Positions 1 to 4,733 of a DNA stretch of 6,044 nt are shown piece by piece. Numbering within the stretch: position 1 is the first letter of the stretch; every line of letters begins with the position of its first letter. A model generated the notes under the pieces. That model searched no databases and was not told the origin of the DNA. It saw nothing but the letters and a program-made list of their open reading frames with translations. The stretch spans positions 1-6,044 of the forward strand of contig CAUBHZ010000127.1 in assembly GCA_958435885.1 (NCBI GenBank), written 5' to 3'. This DNA is from an uncultured Intestinimonas sp. (GTDB lineage Bacteria > Bacillota_A > Clostridia > Oscillospirales > Oscillospiraceae). The position numbers and the translations under genes are program-made.

Positions 1-51
1 GGCCAGGCCCAGGATGGCCAGAACGATGGCGCCGACGATGATGGTTTCCAT
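1..51 (-). CDS. FeoB-associated Cys-rich membrane protein, N-terminal fragment
   Basis: Only the first 17 codons are present, reading METIIVGAIVLAILGLA, so the gene runs off the left edge of the window. The fragment is the start of a single N-terminal membrane helix, as in the small FeoB-associated Cys-rich membrane proteins that follow feoB in many Firmicutes. The diagnostic cysteines would lie beyond the edge and cannot be seen. The ATG is preceded by AGGAGG at 61-66, nine bases upstream, and the gene begins 37 bases after the feoB stop, so it is probably the last visible gene of the feo operon. The identity rests on the short hydrophobic start plus its position. Another small membrane protein is possible. 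Confidence 0.7.
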   Translation of the reverse strand, partial: METIIVGAIVLAILGLA

Positions 52-88
52 AGAGAAGAGCCTCCTTTCAGAGATGGTATGAGGTGAT

Positions 89-2272
89 TCAGGTCCGGAC
101 GGCGTCCACGGCCCGGAGCCGGACGTCGTCGCCCTGGTAGCCCTTGCGGAAGAGCAGGTAGATGAGGGCGGCCAGGCAGAGGATGGCGGCCACGGTGCCG
201 GCACCAAAGCTCACCTGACCGGTGATGAGGCCGCCAAACTGATAGACCATCAGGGAGATCACATAGGCGAAGCCGCACATGTAGCCGATGGCGCCCAGGG
301 TCCACTTGGGACTGTTCATCTCCCGCTTGATGGCGCCCATGGCGGCGAAGCAGGGGGCGCACAGCAGGTTGAAGAGCATGAAGCTGTAGGCGGTGATGCC
401 GGTAAAGTCGCGGGCGATGTTGCCCCAGATTTCGTTGCCGTTGTCGGAGAGCTCGCCGGCGAACTGGTAGAGGACGCCGAAGGTGCCTACCACGTTCTCC
501 TTGGCCACGAGGCCGGTGAAGACGGCCACTGCGGCCTTCCAGGAGCCGAAGCCCAGGGGGGCGAAGAGGAAGGCGATGCCCGAGCCGATGGTGGCCAGCA
601 GGGAGGTGTTGTTGTCCTCTACGGCCTGGAGAGCGCCGTCCACGATGCCGTAGCCCTGGAGGAACCACAGCAGCACGGAGGAGAGCAGGATCACGGTGCC
701 GGCCCGCTTGATGAAGGACCAGCCCCGCTCCCAGGTGCCCCGGAGGATGTTGACAGGCTTGGGGATGTGGTAGGCGGGCAGCTCCATGACGAAGGGGGCG
801 GGGTCGCCGGCAAAGATGCGGGTCTTTTTGAGAATGATGCCGGAGATGACCACGGCGGCCACGCCGATGAAGTAGGCGGAGGTGGCCACCCAGGCCGAGC
901 CGCCGAAGAGGGCGCCGGCGAAGAGGGCGATGATGGGCATCTTGGCGCTGCAGGGGATGAAGCCGGTGGTCATGACGGTGAGCTTGCGGTCACGGTCCTG
1001 TTCGATGGTGCGGGAGGACATGATGCCGGGGACGCCGCAGCCGGTGGCCACCAGCATGGGGATGAAGCTCTTGCCGGAGAGGCCGAAGCGGCGGAAGATC
1101 CGGTCCATGATGAAGGCGATGCGGGCCATGTAGCCGATGTCCTCCAGGATGCACAGCAGGAGGAAGAGGACCAGCATCTGGGGCACGAAGCCCAGCACGG
1201 CGCCCACGCCGGCCACGATGCCGTCCATGACGAGGCCGTAGAGCCACTGGGCGATGACGGGGGTGCCGTCGGCGCCCAGGAGGAAGCCGTTGAGGAAGTT
1301 GGGCACGATCTCGGCGAAGAGGACGTCGTTGGCCCAGTCGGTGGCCCGTTTGCCGATGGAGATGTCCCAGTTGCCCATGGAGACGGCGTAGACACAGAAC
1401 ATGATGACGGCAAAGATGGGCAGAGCCAGGATCCGATGGGTGACGATCCGGTCGATCTTGTCCGAGGTGGAGAGGCCGGTGCGCACCTTCTTCACGCAGT
1501 GGTCCATGACCTTTGAAATATAGGTGTACCGCTCGTTGGTGATGATGGACTCGCTGTCGTCGTCCATGGCCTCCTCACAGCCCTTGATGAGGGCCTCCAG
1601 ACGGGCGGAGGTGTCGGCGGAGAGGGTGAAGCCGGCCATGACCTTCTCATCCCGCTCGAAGAGCTTGATGGCATACCAGCGCAGGGAGTCGGAGGGGACC
1701 ACATCCTTTACCAGTTCGGAAATGGCGGAGAGAGCCTCCTCTACCGGCTGGGCAAAGGTGTGCCGGGCGCCGAAGGGCTCCTTGGTCAGGGCCAGTGCGG
1801 CGGCCTTTTCGGCGGCTGCCATGCAGCCATCGCCTTTGACGGCGGCGGTCTCCACCACCGGACAGCCCAGGGTGGCCGAGAGCTTGGCGGTGTCGATCTT
1901 ATCGCCCCGCTTCCTGACCACGTCGATCATGTTGAGGGCCACCACCACCGGAATGCCCAGCTCCAGCAGCTGGGTGGTGAGGTAGAGGTTGCGCTCGATG
2001 TTGGAGGCGTCCACCAGGTTGAGGATGACGTCGGGGCGCTCCCGGGTCAGGTAGTTCCGGGCCACCACCTCCTCCAGGGTGTAGGGGGACAGGGAGTAGA
2101 TGCCGGGCAGGTCCATGATGGCCACATCCTTGCGGCCTTTGAGCCGGCCCTCCTTCTTCTCCACGGTGACGCCCGGCCAGTTGCCTACGAACTGGGCGGC
2201 GCCGGTGAGGGCGTTGAACATGGTGGTCTTGCCGCAGTTGGGATTGCCGGCAAGGGCGATGGTGATAGACAT
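89..2272 (-). CDS. feoB: Ferrous iron transport protein B (FeoB)
   Basis: FeoB is the cytoplasmic-membrane Fe(II) transporter, with an N-terminal GTPase fused to a polytopic permease. The 727 residues show a complete G domain: G1 GNPNCGKT at 9-16, the G2 Thr in GVTVE at about 36, G3 DLPG at 54-57, G4 NMID at 114-117 and a G5-like segment near 141-147. A helical spacer runs to about 270. Hydrophobic segments start near 281 and continue to about 707. The two Gate regions contain LEDIGYMAR (376-384), GCGVPGI (411-417), PCSAKMPI (440-447), a VAKENVV segment (589-595) and CAPC (638-641). Length is normal (the E. coli protein is slightly longer) and no lesion is visible. The ATG follows AGGAGG (2284-2289) by 11 bases. 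It lies downstream of two feoA genes. An operator copy and two hairpins occupy the 119-bp gap before it, so it may have a control point separate from feoA. Confidence 0.98.
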   Translation of the reverse strand: MSITIALAGNPNCGKTTMFNALTGAAQFVGNWPGVTVEKKEGRLKGRKDVAIMDLPGIYSLSPYTLEEVVARNYLTRERPDVILNLVDASNIERNLYLTTQLLELGIPVVVALNMIDVVRKRGDKIDTAKLSATLGCPVVETAAVKGDGCMAAAEKAAALALTKEPFGARHTFAQPVEEALSAISELVKDVVPSDSLRWYAIKLFERDEKVMAGFTLSADTSARLEALIKGCEEAMDDDSESIITNERYTYISKVMDHCVKKVRTGLSTSDKIDRIVTHRILALPIFAVIMFCVYAVSMGNWDISIGKRATDWANDVLFAEIVPNFLNGFLLGADGTPVIAQWLYGLVMDGIVAGVGAVLGFVPQMLVLFLLLCILEDIGYMARIAFIMDRIFRRFGLSGKSFIPMLVATGCGVPGIMSSRTIEQDRDRKLTVMTTGFIPCSAKMPIIALFAGALFGGSAWVATSAYFIGVAAVVISGIILKKTRIFAGDPAPFVMELPAYHIPKPVNILRGTWERGWSFIKRAGTVILLSSVLLWFLQGYGIVDGALQAVEDNNTSLLATIGSGIAFLFAPLGFGSWKAAVAVFTGLVAKENVVGTFGVLYQFAGELSDNGNEIWGNIARDFTGITAYSFMLFNLLCAPCFAAMGAIKREMNSPKWTLGAIGYMCGFAYVISLMVYQFGGLITGQVSFGAGTVAAILCLAALIYLLFRKGYQGDDVRLRAVDAVRT

Positions 2273-2291
2273 ATCGATTGATTCCTCCTCT

Positions 2292-2306
2292 GCGGGAGCA
2301 TCCCGC
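2292..2306 (-). other. Hairpin just upstream of the feoB ribosome binding site
   Basis: On the feoB message strand GCGGGA-TGC-TCCCGC forms a 6-bp perfect stem with a three-base loop, ending two bases before the AGAGGAGG ribosome binding site. No T tract follows, so it is not an intrinsic terminator. It could protect the mRNA 5' side after processing or modulate access to the ribosome binding site. Function is inferred. Confidence 0.4.
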
Positions 2307-2331
2307 TGACAAATTCAGTCTTTGAAGGCTG

Positions 2332-2347
2332 GTTATCTTTTGCTAAC
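2332..2347 (-). promoter_or_regulatory. Putative DtxR-family operator, site A (feoA-feoB gap)
   Basis: On the minus strand this reads GTTAGCAAAAGATAAC, one base different from the perfect site D (3557-3572). It is one of five copies of GTTAGC-N4-RCTAAC in the window. It lies 60 bases upstream of the feoB ATG. No convincing -35/-10 pair was found around it, so it may act on a weak internal promoter or as a roadblock to read-through from feoA. Binding by a DtxR-family protein is inferred from the half-site sequence and the neighbouring regulator genes. Confidence 0.65.
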
Positions 2348-2364
2348 TCAAACACAAAATGGAT

Positions 2365-2380
2365 GGGCGGTCTCCCGCCC
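2365..2380 (-). terminator. Hairpin after feoA, weak terminator or processing element
   Basis: On the minus strand GGGCGG-GAGA-CCGCCC makes a 6-bp GC stem closed by a GNRA-type tetraloop. It starts 12 bases beyond the feoA stop and is followed by a broken T-rich stretch (ATCCATTTTGTGTTT). The T run is too interrupted for a strong intrinsic terminator. Partial termination or mRNA processing between feoA and feoB is more likely, which would let the small FeoA proteins be made in excess over FeoB. Confidence 0.4.
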
Positions 2381-2391
2381 GTTCTGTGCGC

Positions 2392-2610
2392 TCACTGCAC
2401 CTCGATGCACTCGGCGTCGCCTTTGCGGATGGACAGCTCATATCCGCGGACGGTGATCTCCACGGGGTCGCCCAGGGGAGCGACCTTGCGGACATAGACG
2501 GTGGTGCCCTTGGTGATGCCCATGTCCATGATGCGCCGGCGCAGGGCGCCCTCGCCGTTGAGTCGGGTCACCTGCACGGTCTGTCCCACTTTGACGTTTC
2601 TCAGGGTCAC
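2392..2610 (-). CDS. feoA: FeoA, ferrous iron transport accessory protein (second of two)
   Basis: This 72-residue SH3-like FeoA protein is cytoplasmic and, by family knowledge, works with FeoB in Fe(II) uptake. The family signature is clear: RRRIMDMGITKGTTVYV at about 24-40 and PLGDPVEITVRGYELSIRK at about 45-63, matching the canonical APLGDP-x(4)-VRGYELSLRK pattern. Length is typical for a stand-alone FeoA. The start is GTG (the ORF has no better ATG), eight bases after AGGAGG at 2619-2624. It begins 24 bases after the upstream FeoA-like gene stops, so the two are co-transcribed. It is closer to canonical FeoA than its neighbour. Confidence 0.96.
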   Translation of the reverse strand: MTLRNVKVGQTVQVTRLNGEGALRRRIMDMGITKGTTVYVRKVAPLGDPVEITVRGYELSIRKGDAECIEVQ

Positions 2611-2634
2611 GATGGTTTCCTCCTCTCCTTGCTC

Positions 2635-2844
2635 TTACACCAGGATGCGTCCCGCCATGCTCTTGCTCAGGGCAATGCGGGTGTCCTTGACGTTGACGAT
2701 CAGGTTTCCGCCCATCTCGGAGATCACGGTTACCTCTCCGCCCTCCACAAAGCCCAGGCTCTCCAGAAAGCGGCGCGTGTCATCTCGTCCATTGATCTTT
2801 TTTACCCGGTTAGCAGAACCGGAAGGGGCCATAGTCAGGGGCAT
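2635..2844 (-). CDS. feoA: FeoA-domain protein (first of two)
   Basis: This is a second, divergent FeoA-type SH3-like protein of 69 residues. Visible family features are TRRFLESLGFVEGGEVTVISE (about 23-43) and GGNLIVNVKDTRIAL (about 45-59), with the alternating strand pattern and terminal GRILV strand of the fold. The ORF is open to a GTG at 2856 (73 residues), but that GTG lies inside the stretch AGGTGATC that pairs with the 16S rRNA tail and only two bases from AAGGAG (2859-2864). The ATG at 2844 is therefore preferred. It is the first gene of the feo operon, about 80 bases after the predicted transcription start. By family knowledge it should assist FeoB. Why two unlike FeoA proteins are kept is unknown, and a regulatory or stoichiometric role for one is possible. 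Confidence 0.93.
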   Translation of the reverse strand: MPLTMAPSGSANRVKKINGRDDTRRFLESLGFVEGGEVTVISEMGGNLIVNVKDTRIALSKSMAGRILV

Positions 2845-2899
2845 GATAACGATCACCTCTCCTTAATAATGCCGCCGTGCACAGATAATACGGCGTTTG

Positions 2900-2915
2900 G
2901 TTAGCTGTTACTAAC
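2900..2915 (-). promoter_or_regulatory. Putative operator, site B (feo promoter, downstream)
   Basis: The plus strand reads GTTAGC TGTT ACTAAC, one substitution from a perfect 6+6 inverted repeat. It would cover roughly +9 to +24 of the predicted feo transcript. Its centre is 32 bp from site C, about three helical turns, so two bound dimers would lie on the same face of the DNA. This is a typical repression layout, and the function is inferred. Confidence 0.75.
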
Positions 2916-2934
2916 TATCTGACGACGGATAGTT
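2913..2934. repeat. Inverted repeat joining operators B and C
   Basis: AACTATC (2913-2919) and GATAGTT (2928-2934) are perfect inverted arms of 7 bp separated by 8 bp. The arms overlap the inner ends of operators B and C, so the 48-bp block 2900-2947 has a third centre of symmetry between the two operators. It may be a further low-affinity protein contact or a consequence of the paired sites. Confidence 0.45.
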
Positions 2935-2959
2935 TACCATTGCTAACCGCTCCTGTCAA
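2931..2959 (-). promoter_or_regulatory. Predicted sigma-A promoter of the feo operon
   Basis: On the minus strand a perfect -35 TTGACA (2954-2959) is followed, after a 17-base spacer, by the -10 hexamer TAAACT (2931-2936, four of six matches). Transcription would start near 2924, about 80 bases before the first feoA ATG. Operator C overlaps the spacer and -10 and operator B lies just downstream of the start, so a bound repressor would block RNA polymerase. A weaker alternative -10, TATTAT at 2885-2890, lacks a good -35. Confidence 0.75.
2932..2947 (-). promoter_or_regulatory. Putative operator, site C (overlaps feo -10)
   Basis: The plus strand reads GTTTAC CATT GCTAAC: one perfect half-site (GCTAAC) and one degenerate half. 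It covers most of the -10 hexamer and part of the spacer of the feo promoter. It is the weakest of the five copies by sequence, but its position over the promoter supports function. Confidence 0.65.
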
Positions 2960-3006
2960 TACCCCGGGAGGAAAAATTCTCCGCAGGGGGACCGGGGGAC
3001 CTCCCC

Positions 3007-3035
3007 TTGTGTCCGGAGCGGGAATGTGCTAAAAT
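3007..3035 (+). promoter_or_regulatory. Predicted promoter of the first DtxR-family gene
   Basis: TTGTGT (3007-3012), a 17-base spacer and TAAAAT (3030-3035) with an extended -10 TG (TGCTAAAAT). The start would be near 3042. No copy of the 16-bp operator overlaps it, so this regulator gene does not appear to be controlled by the element that marks the two neighbouring operons. Confidence 0.55.
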
Positions 3036-3051
3036 ATAACAATACCATCTG

Positions 3052-3070
3052 CCCGCGGCCGAGCCGCGGG
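3052..3070 (+). other. GC hairpin in the leader of the DtxR-family gene
   Basis: CCCGCGGC-CGA-GCCGCGGG is a perfect 8-bp stem with a three-base loop, about 14 bases before the ribosome binding site at 3084-3088. CTG and CAG flanks (3049-3051 and 3073-3075) could extend it past a small bulge. No T tract follows, so it is not a terminator. It may stabilise the short leader. Confidence 0.4.
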
Positions 3071-3096
3071 GACAGTCTGACCGGGAGGGGAGCCCA

Positions 3097-3471
3097 TTGA
3101 AGATCCAAGAATCGGCGGAGGACTACCTGGAGGCCATCCTGGCCATCCGGGAGAAGAAGGGGGCGGCTCGCTCCATTGATGTAGCCCACCATTTGAACTA
3201 TTCCAAGCCCAGCGTGAGCCGGGCCATGAGCCTGCTGCGGGAGAACGGCTATGTGACCATGGACAAGGATGGACTGTTGGACCTCACCGACGCGGGGATG
3301 GCCATCGCCTCCCGGATCTATGAGCGCCACCGGTTCCTCACCGAGTGGCTCACCACCCTGGGTGTGAGCCCGGAGGTGGCGGCGGAGGACGCCTGCCGCA
3401 TCGAGCATGACATCAGCGAGGAGACCTTTTCCCGCCTGAAGGCCCACATCGCCCCCAAGGAGCAACCGTGA
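3097..3471 (+). CDS. DtxR/MntR-family metal-dependent transcriptional regulator
   Basis: A 124-residue regulator with an N-terminal winged helix-turn-helix (about 1-65, recognition helix around YSKPSVSRAMSLLREN) and a metal-binding/dimerisation domain (about 66-124). There is no C-terminal SH3 domain, as in MntR-type members. Aligned by eye to B. subtilis MntR and C. diphtheriae DtxR, the metal ligands are D9 and E12, H78, and C100, E103 and H104 in DACRIEH. Position 9 is MntR-like (Asp) while C100 matches DtxR Cys102, so Fe(II) or Mn(II) sensing are both possible. Context favours iron. The start is TTG, eight bases after GGAGG at 3084-3088. It is divergent from the feo operon and ends at its own terminator, so it is monocistronic. 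It is the best candidate to bind operators A-E. Metal and targets are inferred. Confidence 0.93.
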   Translation: MKIQESAEDYLEAILAIREKKGAARSIDVAHHLNYSKPSVSRAMSLLRENGYVTMDKDGLLDLTDAGMAIASRIYERHRFLTEWLTTLGVSPEVAAEDACRIEHDISEETFSRLKAHIAPKEQP

Positions 3472-3474
3472 TCC

Positions 3475-3509
3475 TCTGCCCGCCGGATGCCGGCGGGCAG
3501 AATTTTTTT
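3475..3509 (+). terminator. Intrinsic terminator after the first DtxR-family gene
   Basis: CTGCCCGCCGG (3476-3486), loop ATG, CCGGCGGGCAG (3490-3500): a perfect 11-bp stem, 12 bp with the flanking T-A pair, followed by seven T at 3503-3509. It begins four bases after the stop codon and separates the regulator from the downstream operon. Confidence 0.93.
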
Positions 3510-3519
3510 GCCTGACCCC

Positions 3520-3549
3520 TTGACAGGGGCGAGACTCGTGTGGTATTCT
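3520..3549 (+). promoter_or_regulatory. Predicted promoter of the DUF3793-flavodoxin operon
   Basis: A perfect -35 TTGACA (3520-3525), an 18-base spacer and TATTCT (3544-3549, four of six matches). Transcription would start near 3556, at the edge of operator D, giving a leader of about 100 bases. It lies ten bases after the T tract of the preceding terminator. Confidence 0.7.
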
Positions 3550-3556
3550 CCAGATG

Positions 3557-3572
3557 GTTAGCAAAAGCTAAC
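3557..3572 (+). promoter_or_regulatory. Putative operator, site D (perfect inverted repeat)
   Basis: GTTAGC AAAA GCTAAC has two perfect 6-bp inverted arms and is the best copy of the five. It starts at the predicted transcription start, where a bound repressor would block initiation. The same bases would fold in the RNA as a 6-bp tetraloop hairpin at the very 5' end, so a second role in transcript stability is possible. Confidence 0.8.
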
Positions 3573-3583
3573 TAGCAAGAAGC

Positions 3584-3610
3584 CGGGGAGCACGTCCCCG
3601 TTTCTTTTTC
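3584..3610 (+). terminator. Terminator-like hairpin inside the operon leader
   Basis: CGGGGA-GCACG-TCCCCG (3584-3600) is a 6-bp GC stem with a five-base loop, immediately followed by TTTCTTTTTC. It has the form of an intrinsic terminator, yet lies between the predicted start (about 3556) and the first gene (3658). It could be an attenuator, or could end a leader RNA of about 50 bases. No alternative antiterminator pairing was found by eye. Confidence 0.6.
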
Positions 3611-3617
3611 AGACTTG

Positions 3618-3633
3618 GTTAGCGACTACTAAC
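3618..3633 (+). promoter_or_regulatory. Putative operator, site E (leader of the DUF3793 gene)
   Basis: GTTAGC GACT ACTAAC, one mismatch between the arms. Its centre is 61 bp from that of site D (about six helical turns), after the leader hairpin and 24 bases before the ATG. It could serve as a roadblock or support looping with site D. No separate promoter was found between the leader hairpin and this site. Confidence 0.7.
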
Positions 3634-3657
3634 TGCAAGAAAAGGAGAAGACCGATC

Positions 3658-4221
3658 ATGGAACGGACCTTGGATCAGATCCTGGCCTATCACTGCGCTC
3701 CGGCGCTGGCGGGCCTGAAGCCCTCCAACCTCGTCTCCCTCTCCCGGGAGGAGTTTCCCGACCTGGAGGAGCGGCTGGAGGAGTACCGGCGGCTCTTTGC
3801 CCCCAGAGGGGTGGCCTTCCGCACAATGTGCGGCTGCGGCCGGAACGTGCTGCTGCTGGTCTACCGTCCGGCGGAGCTGGAGCGGACCCTGCGGGCGCCG
3901 CTGTCGGCGGCCCTGCTGGAGAAGGACGGCTACGGCACCGGGGAGGACCTGGCGGCCATGCTGGACCGGCTGGGCCGGAGGCTCCGGACGGAGGGGGACT
4001 TTCCCCATGAAATCGGCCTTTTCCTGGGCTATCCGCCGGAGGATGTGGCGGGCTTCCAGCGCCACCGCGGCCGCAACTGCAAGCTGTGCGGCCACTGGAA
4101 GGTCTATTCCGACGTGGAGCGGGCCAAGGCCCTGTTCCGGCGGTATGACCGGTGCCGGGAGCACCTGTGCGCCCGGCTGGCCATGGGCATGACCCTGGGC
4201 CAGGTCTTCCGGGCGGCGTGA
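3658..4221 (+). CDS. DUF3793-family protein, Cys-rich, function unknown
   Basis: I recognise the family (DUF3793, common in Clostridia) but its function is not known. The 187 residues have no signal peptide or membrane segment, so the protein should be cytoplasmic. Family landmarks are HCAP at 12-15, the long conserved stretch PHEIGLFLGYPPEDVAGF at 116-133 and NCKLCGHWKVY at 140-150. It contains seven cysteines: C13, C58, C60 (CGC), C141 and C144 (CxxC), C166 and C171. With H12 and H146 these could bind a metal or a cofactor, or do redox work. That is inference. The ATG follows AAGGAG (3642-3647) by ten bases. It is the first gene of the operon with flavodoxin behind operators D and E, which points to a task under iron limitation. 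Confidence 0.88.
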   Translation: MERTLDQILAYHCAPALAGLKPSNLVSLSREEFPDLEERLEEYRRLFAPRGVAFRTMCGCGRNVLLLVYRPAELERTLRAPLSAALLEKDGYGTGEDLAAMLDRLGRRLRTEGDFPHEIGLFLGYPPEDVAGFQRHRGRNCKLCGHWKVYSDVERAKALFRRYDRCREHLCARLAMGMTLGQVFRAA

Positions 4222-4228
4222 GCCCATT

Positions 4229-4238
4229 TACGATCGTA
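4229..4238. repeat. Short perfect palindrome before the flavodoxin gene
   Basis: TACGATCGTA is a perfect 10-bp palindrome, seven bases after the DUF3793 stop. It does not resemble the GTTAGC operator. The 62-bp gap holds no terminator, so the flavodoxin gene is probably read through from upstream. A weak promoter (TTTACG-17-TACAGT, 4227-4255) overlaps the palindrome and could add flavodoxin-specific control. Both readings are tentative. Confidence 0.25.
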
Positions 4239-4283
4239 CATAACACGACTACAGTTCAAAAATGACACAGGAGGGAAATTATC

Positions 4284-4715
4284 ATGAGCAAGATGACTGT
4301 GATTTACTGGTCCCAGACCGGCAATACCGAGGCCATGGCCAAGGCCATCGCCCAGGGGGCGGAGGCAGCCGGCGCCGAGGTGAAGCTGCTGACGGTGTCC
4401 GAAGCCACAGAGGCCGACGTCACCGGCAGTGACCTGGTGGCCTTCGGCTGCCCTGCCATGGGTGCTGAGGTGCTGGAGGAGGACGAGTTCGAGCCCTTCT
4501 TCACCGCCGTCGAGGGCAAGCTCTCCGGCAAGAAGACGGCCCTCTTCGGCTCCTACGGCTGGGGCGACGGCCAGTGGATGCGGGACTGGTGGGACCGCGC
4601 GGAGCGGGACGGCGCCGTGCTCTACGGCGGCGAAGGTCTGATGATCAACGAGACGCCGGATGACGAGGGTCTGGAGCGCTGCCGGGCCTTCGGCGGCGGC
4701 TTCGCCGGCGCGTAA
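4284..4715 (+). CDS. Short-chain flavodoxin
   Basis: A 143-residue FMN-binding electron carrier of the cytoplasm that commonly replaces ferredoxin when iron is scarce. It resembles the short Clostridium beijerinckii flavodoxin throughout: the phosphate loop SQTGNTE at 10-16, the FMN-flanking loop GCPAMGAEVLEE at 55-66 (M59 near the flavin), the strand and loop ALFGSYGWGDGQWMRDW at about 86-102 with the aromatic W93 over the flavin, and a NETPDDEGLERCRAFG C-terminal helix. Length is normal for the short-chain group. The ATG follows AGGAGG (4269-4274) by nine bases. It lies between a DUF3793 gene and a second DtxR-family gene, 18 bases before the latter, and is probably controlled by operators D and E. 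The partner enzyme is not identified here. Confidence 0.95.
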   Translation: MSKMTVIYWSQTGNTEAMAKAIAQGAEAAGAEVKLLTVSEATEADVTGSDLVAFGCPAMGAEVLEEDEFEPFFTAVEGKLSGKKTALFGSYGWGDGQWMRDWWDRAERDGAVLYGGEGLMINETPDDEGLERCRAFGGGFAGA

Positions 4716-4733
4716 GGAAAGGAGGCGGCAGGA

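Noticed and set aside
767..1516. Long open frame of 249 codons on the plus strand inside feoB.
   Set aside because: It is antisense to feoB, rich in Gly, His, Asp and Glu as expected from a GC-rich shadow frame, and has no family signature.
2845..2856. GTG at 2856 as the start of the first FeoA protein.
   Set aside because: It overlaps the ribosome-binding stretch AGGTGATC and is only two bases from AAGGAG; the ATG at 2844 is better placed.
2885..2890. Second -10 (TATTAT on the minus strand) for the feo operon.
   Set aside because: No acceptable -35 at 16-18 bases; the TTGACA-17-TAAACT promoter is clearly better.
2986..3001. Tandem direct repeat GGGGGACC twice.
   Set aside because: Only two short low-complexity units in GC-rich spacer DNA; no sign of an array or function.
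2956..3564. Open frame of 202 codons on the minus strand over the DtxR-family gene.
   Set aside because: It crosses a strong terminator and two promoters and has no recognisable domain; it is a shadow of the plus-strand regulator.
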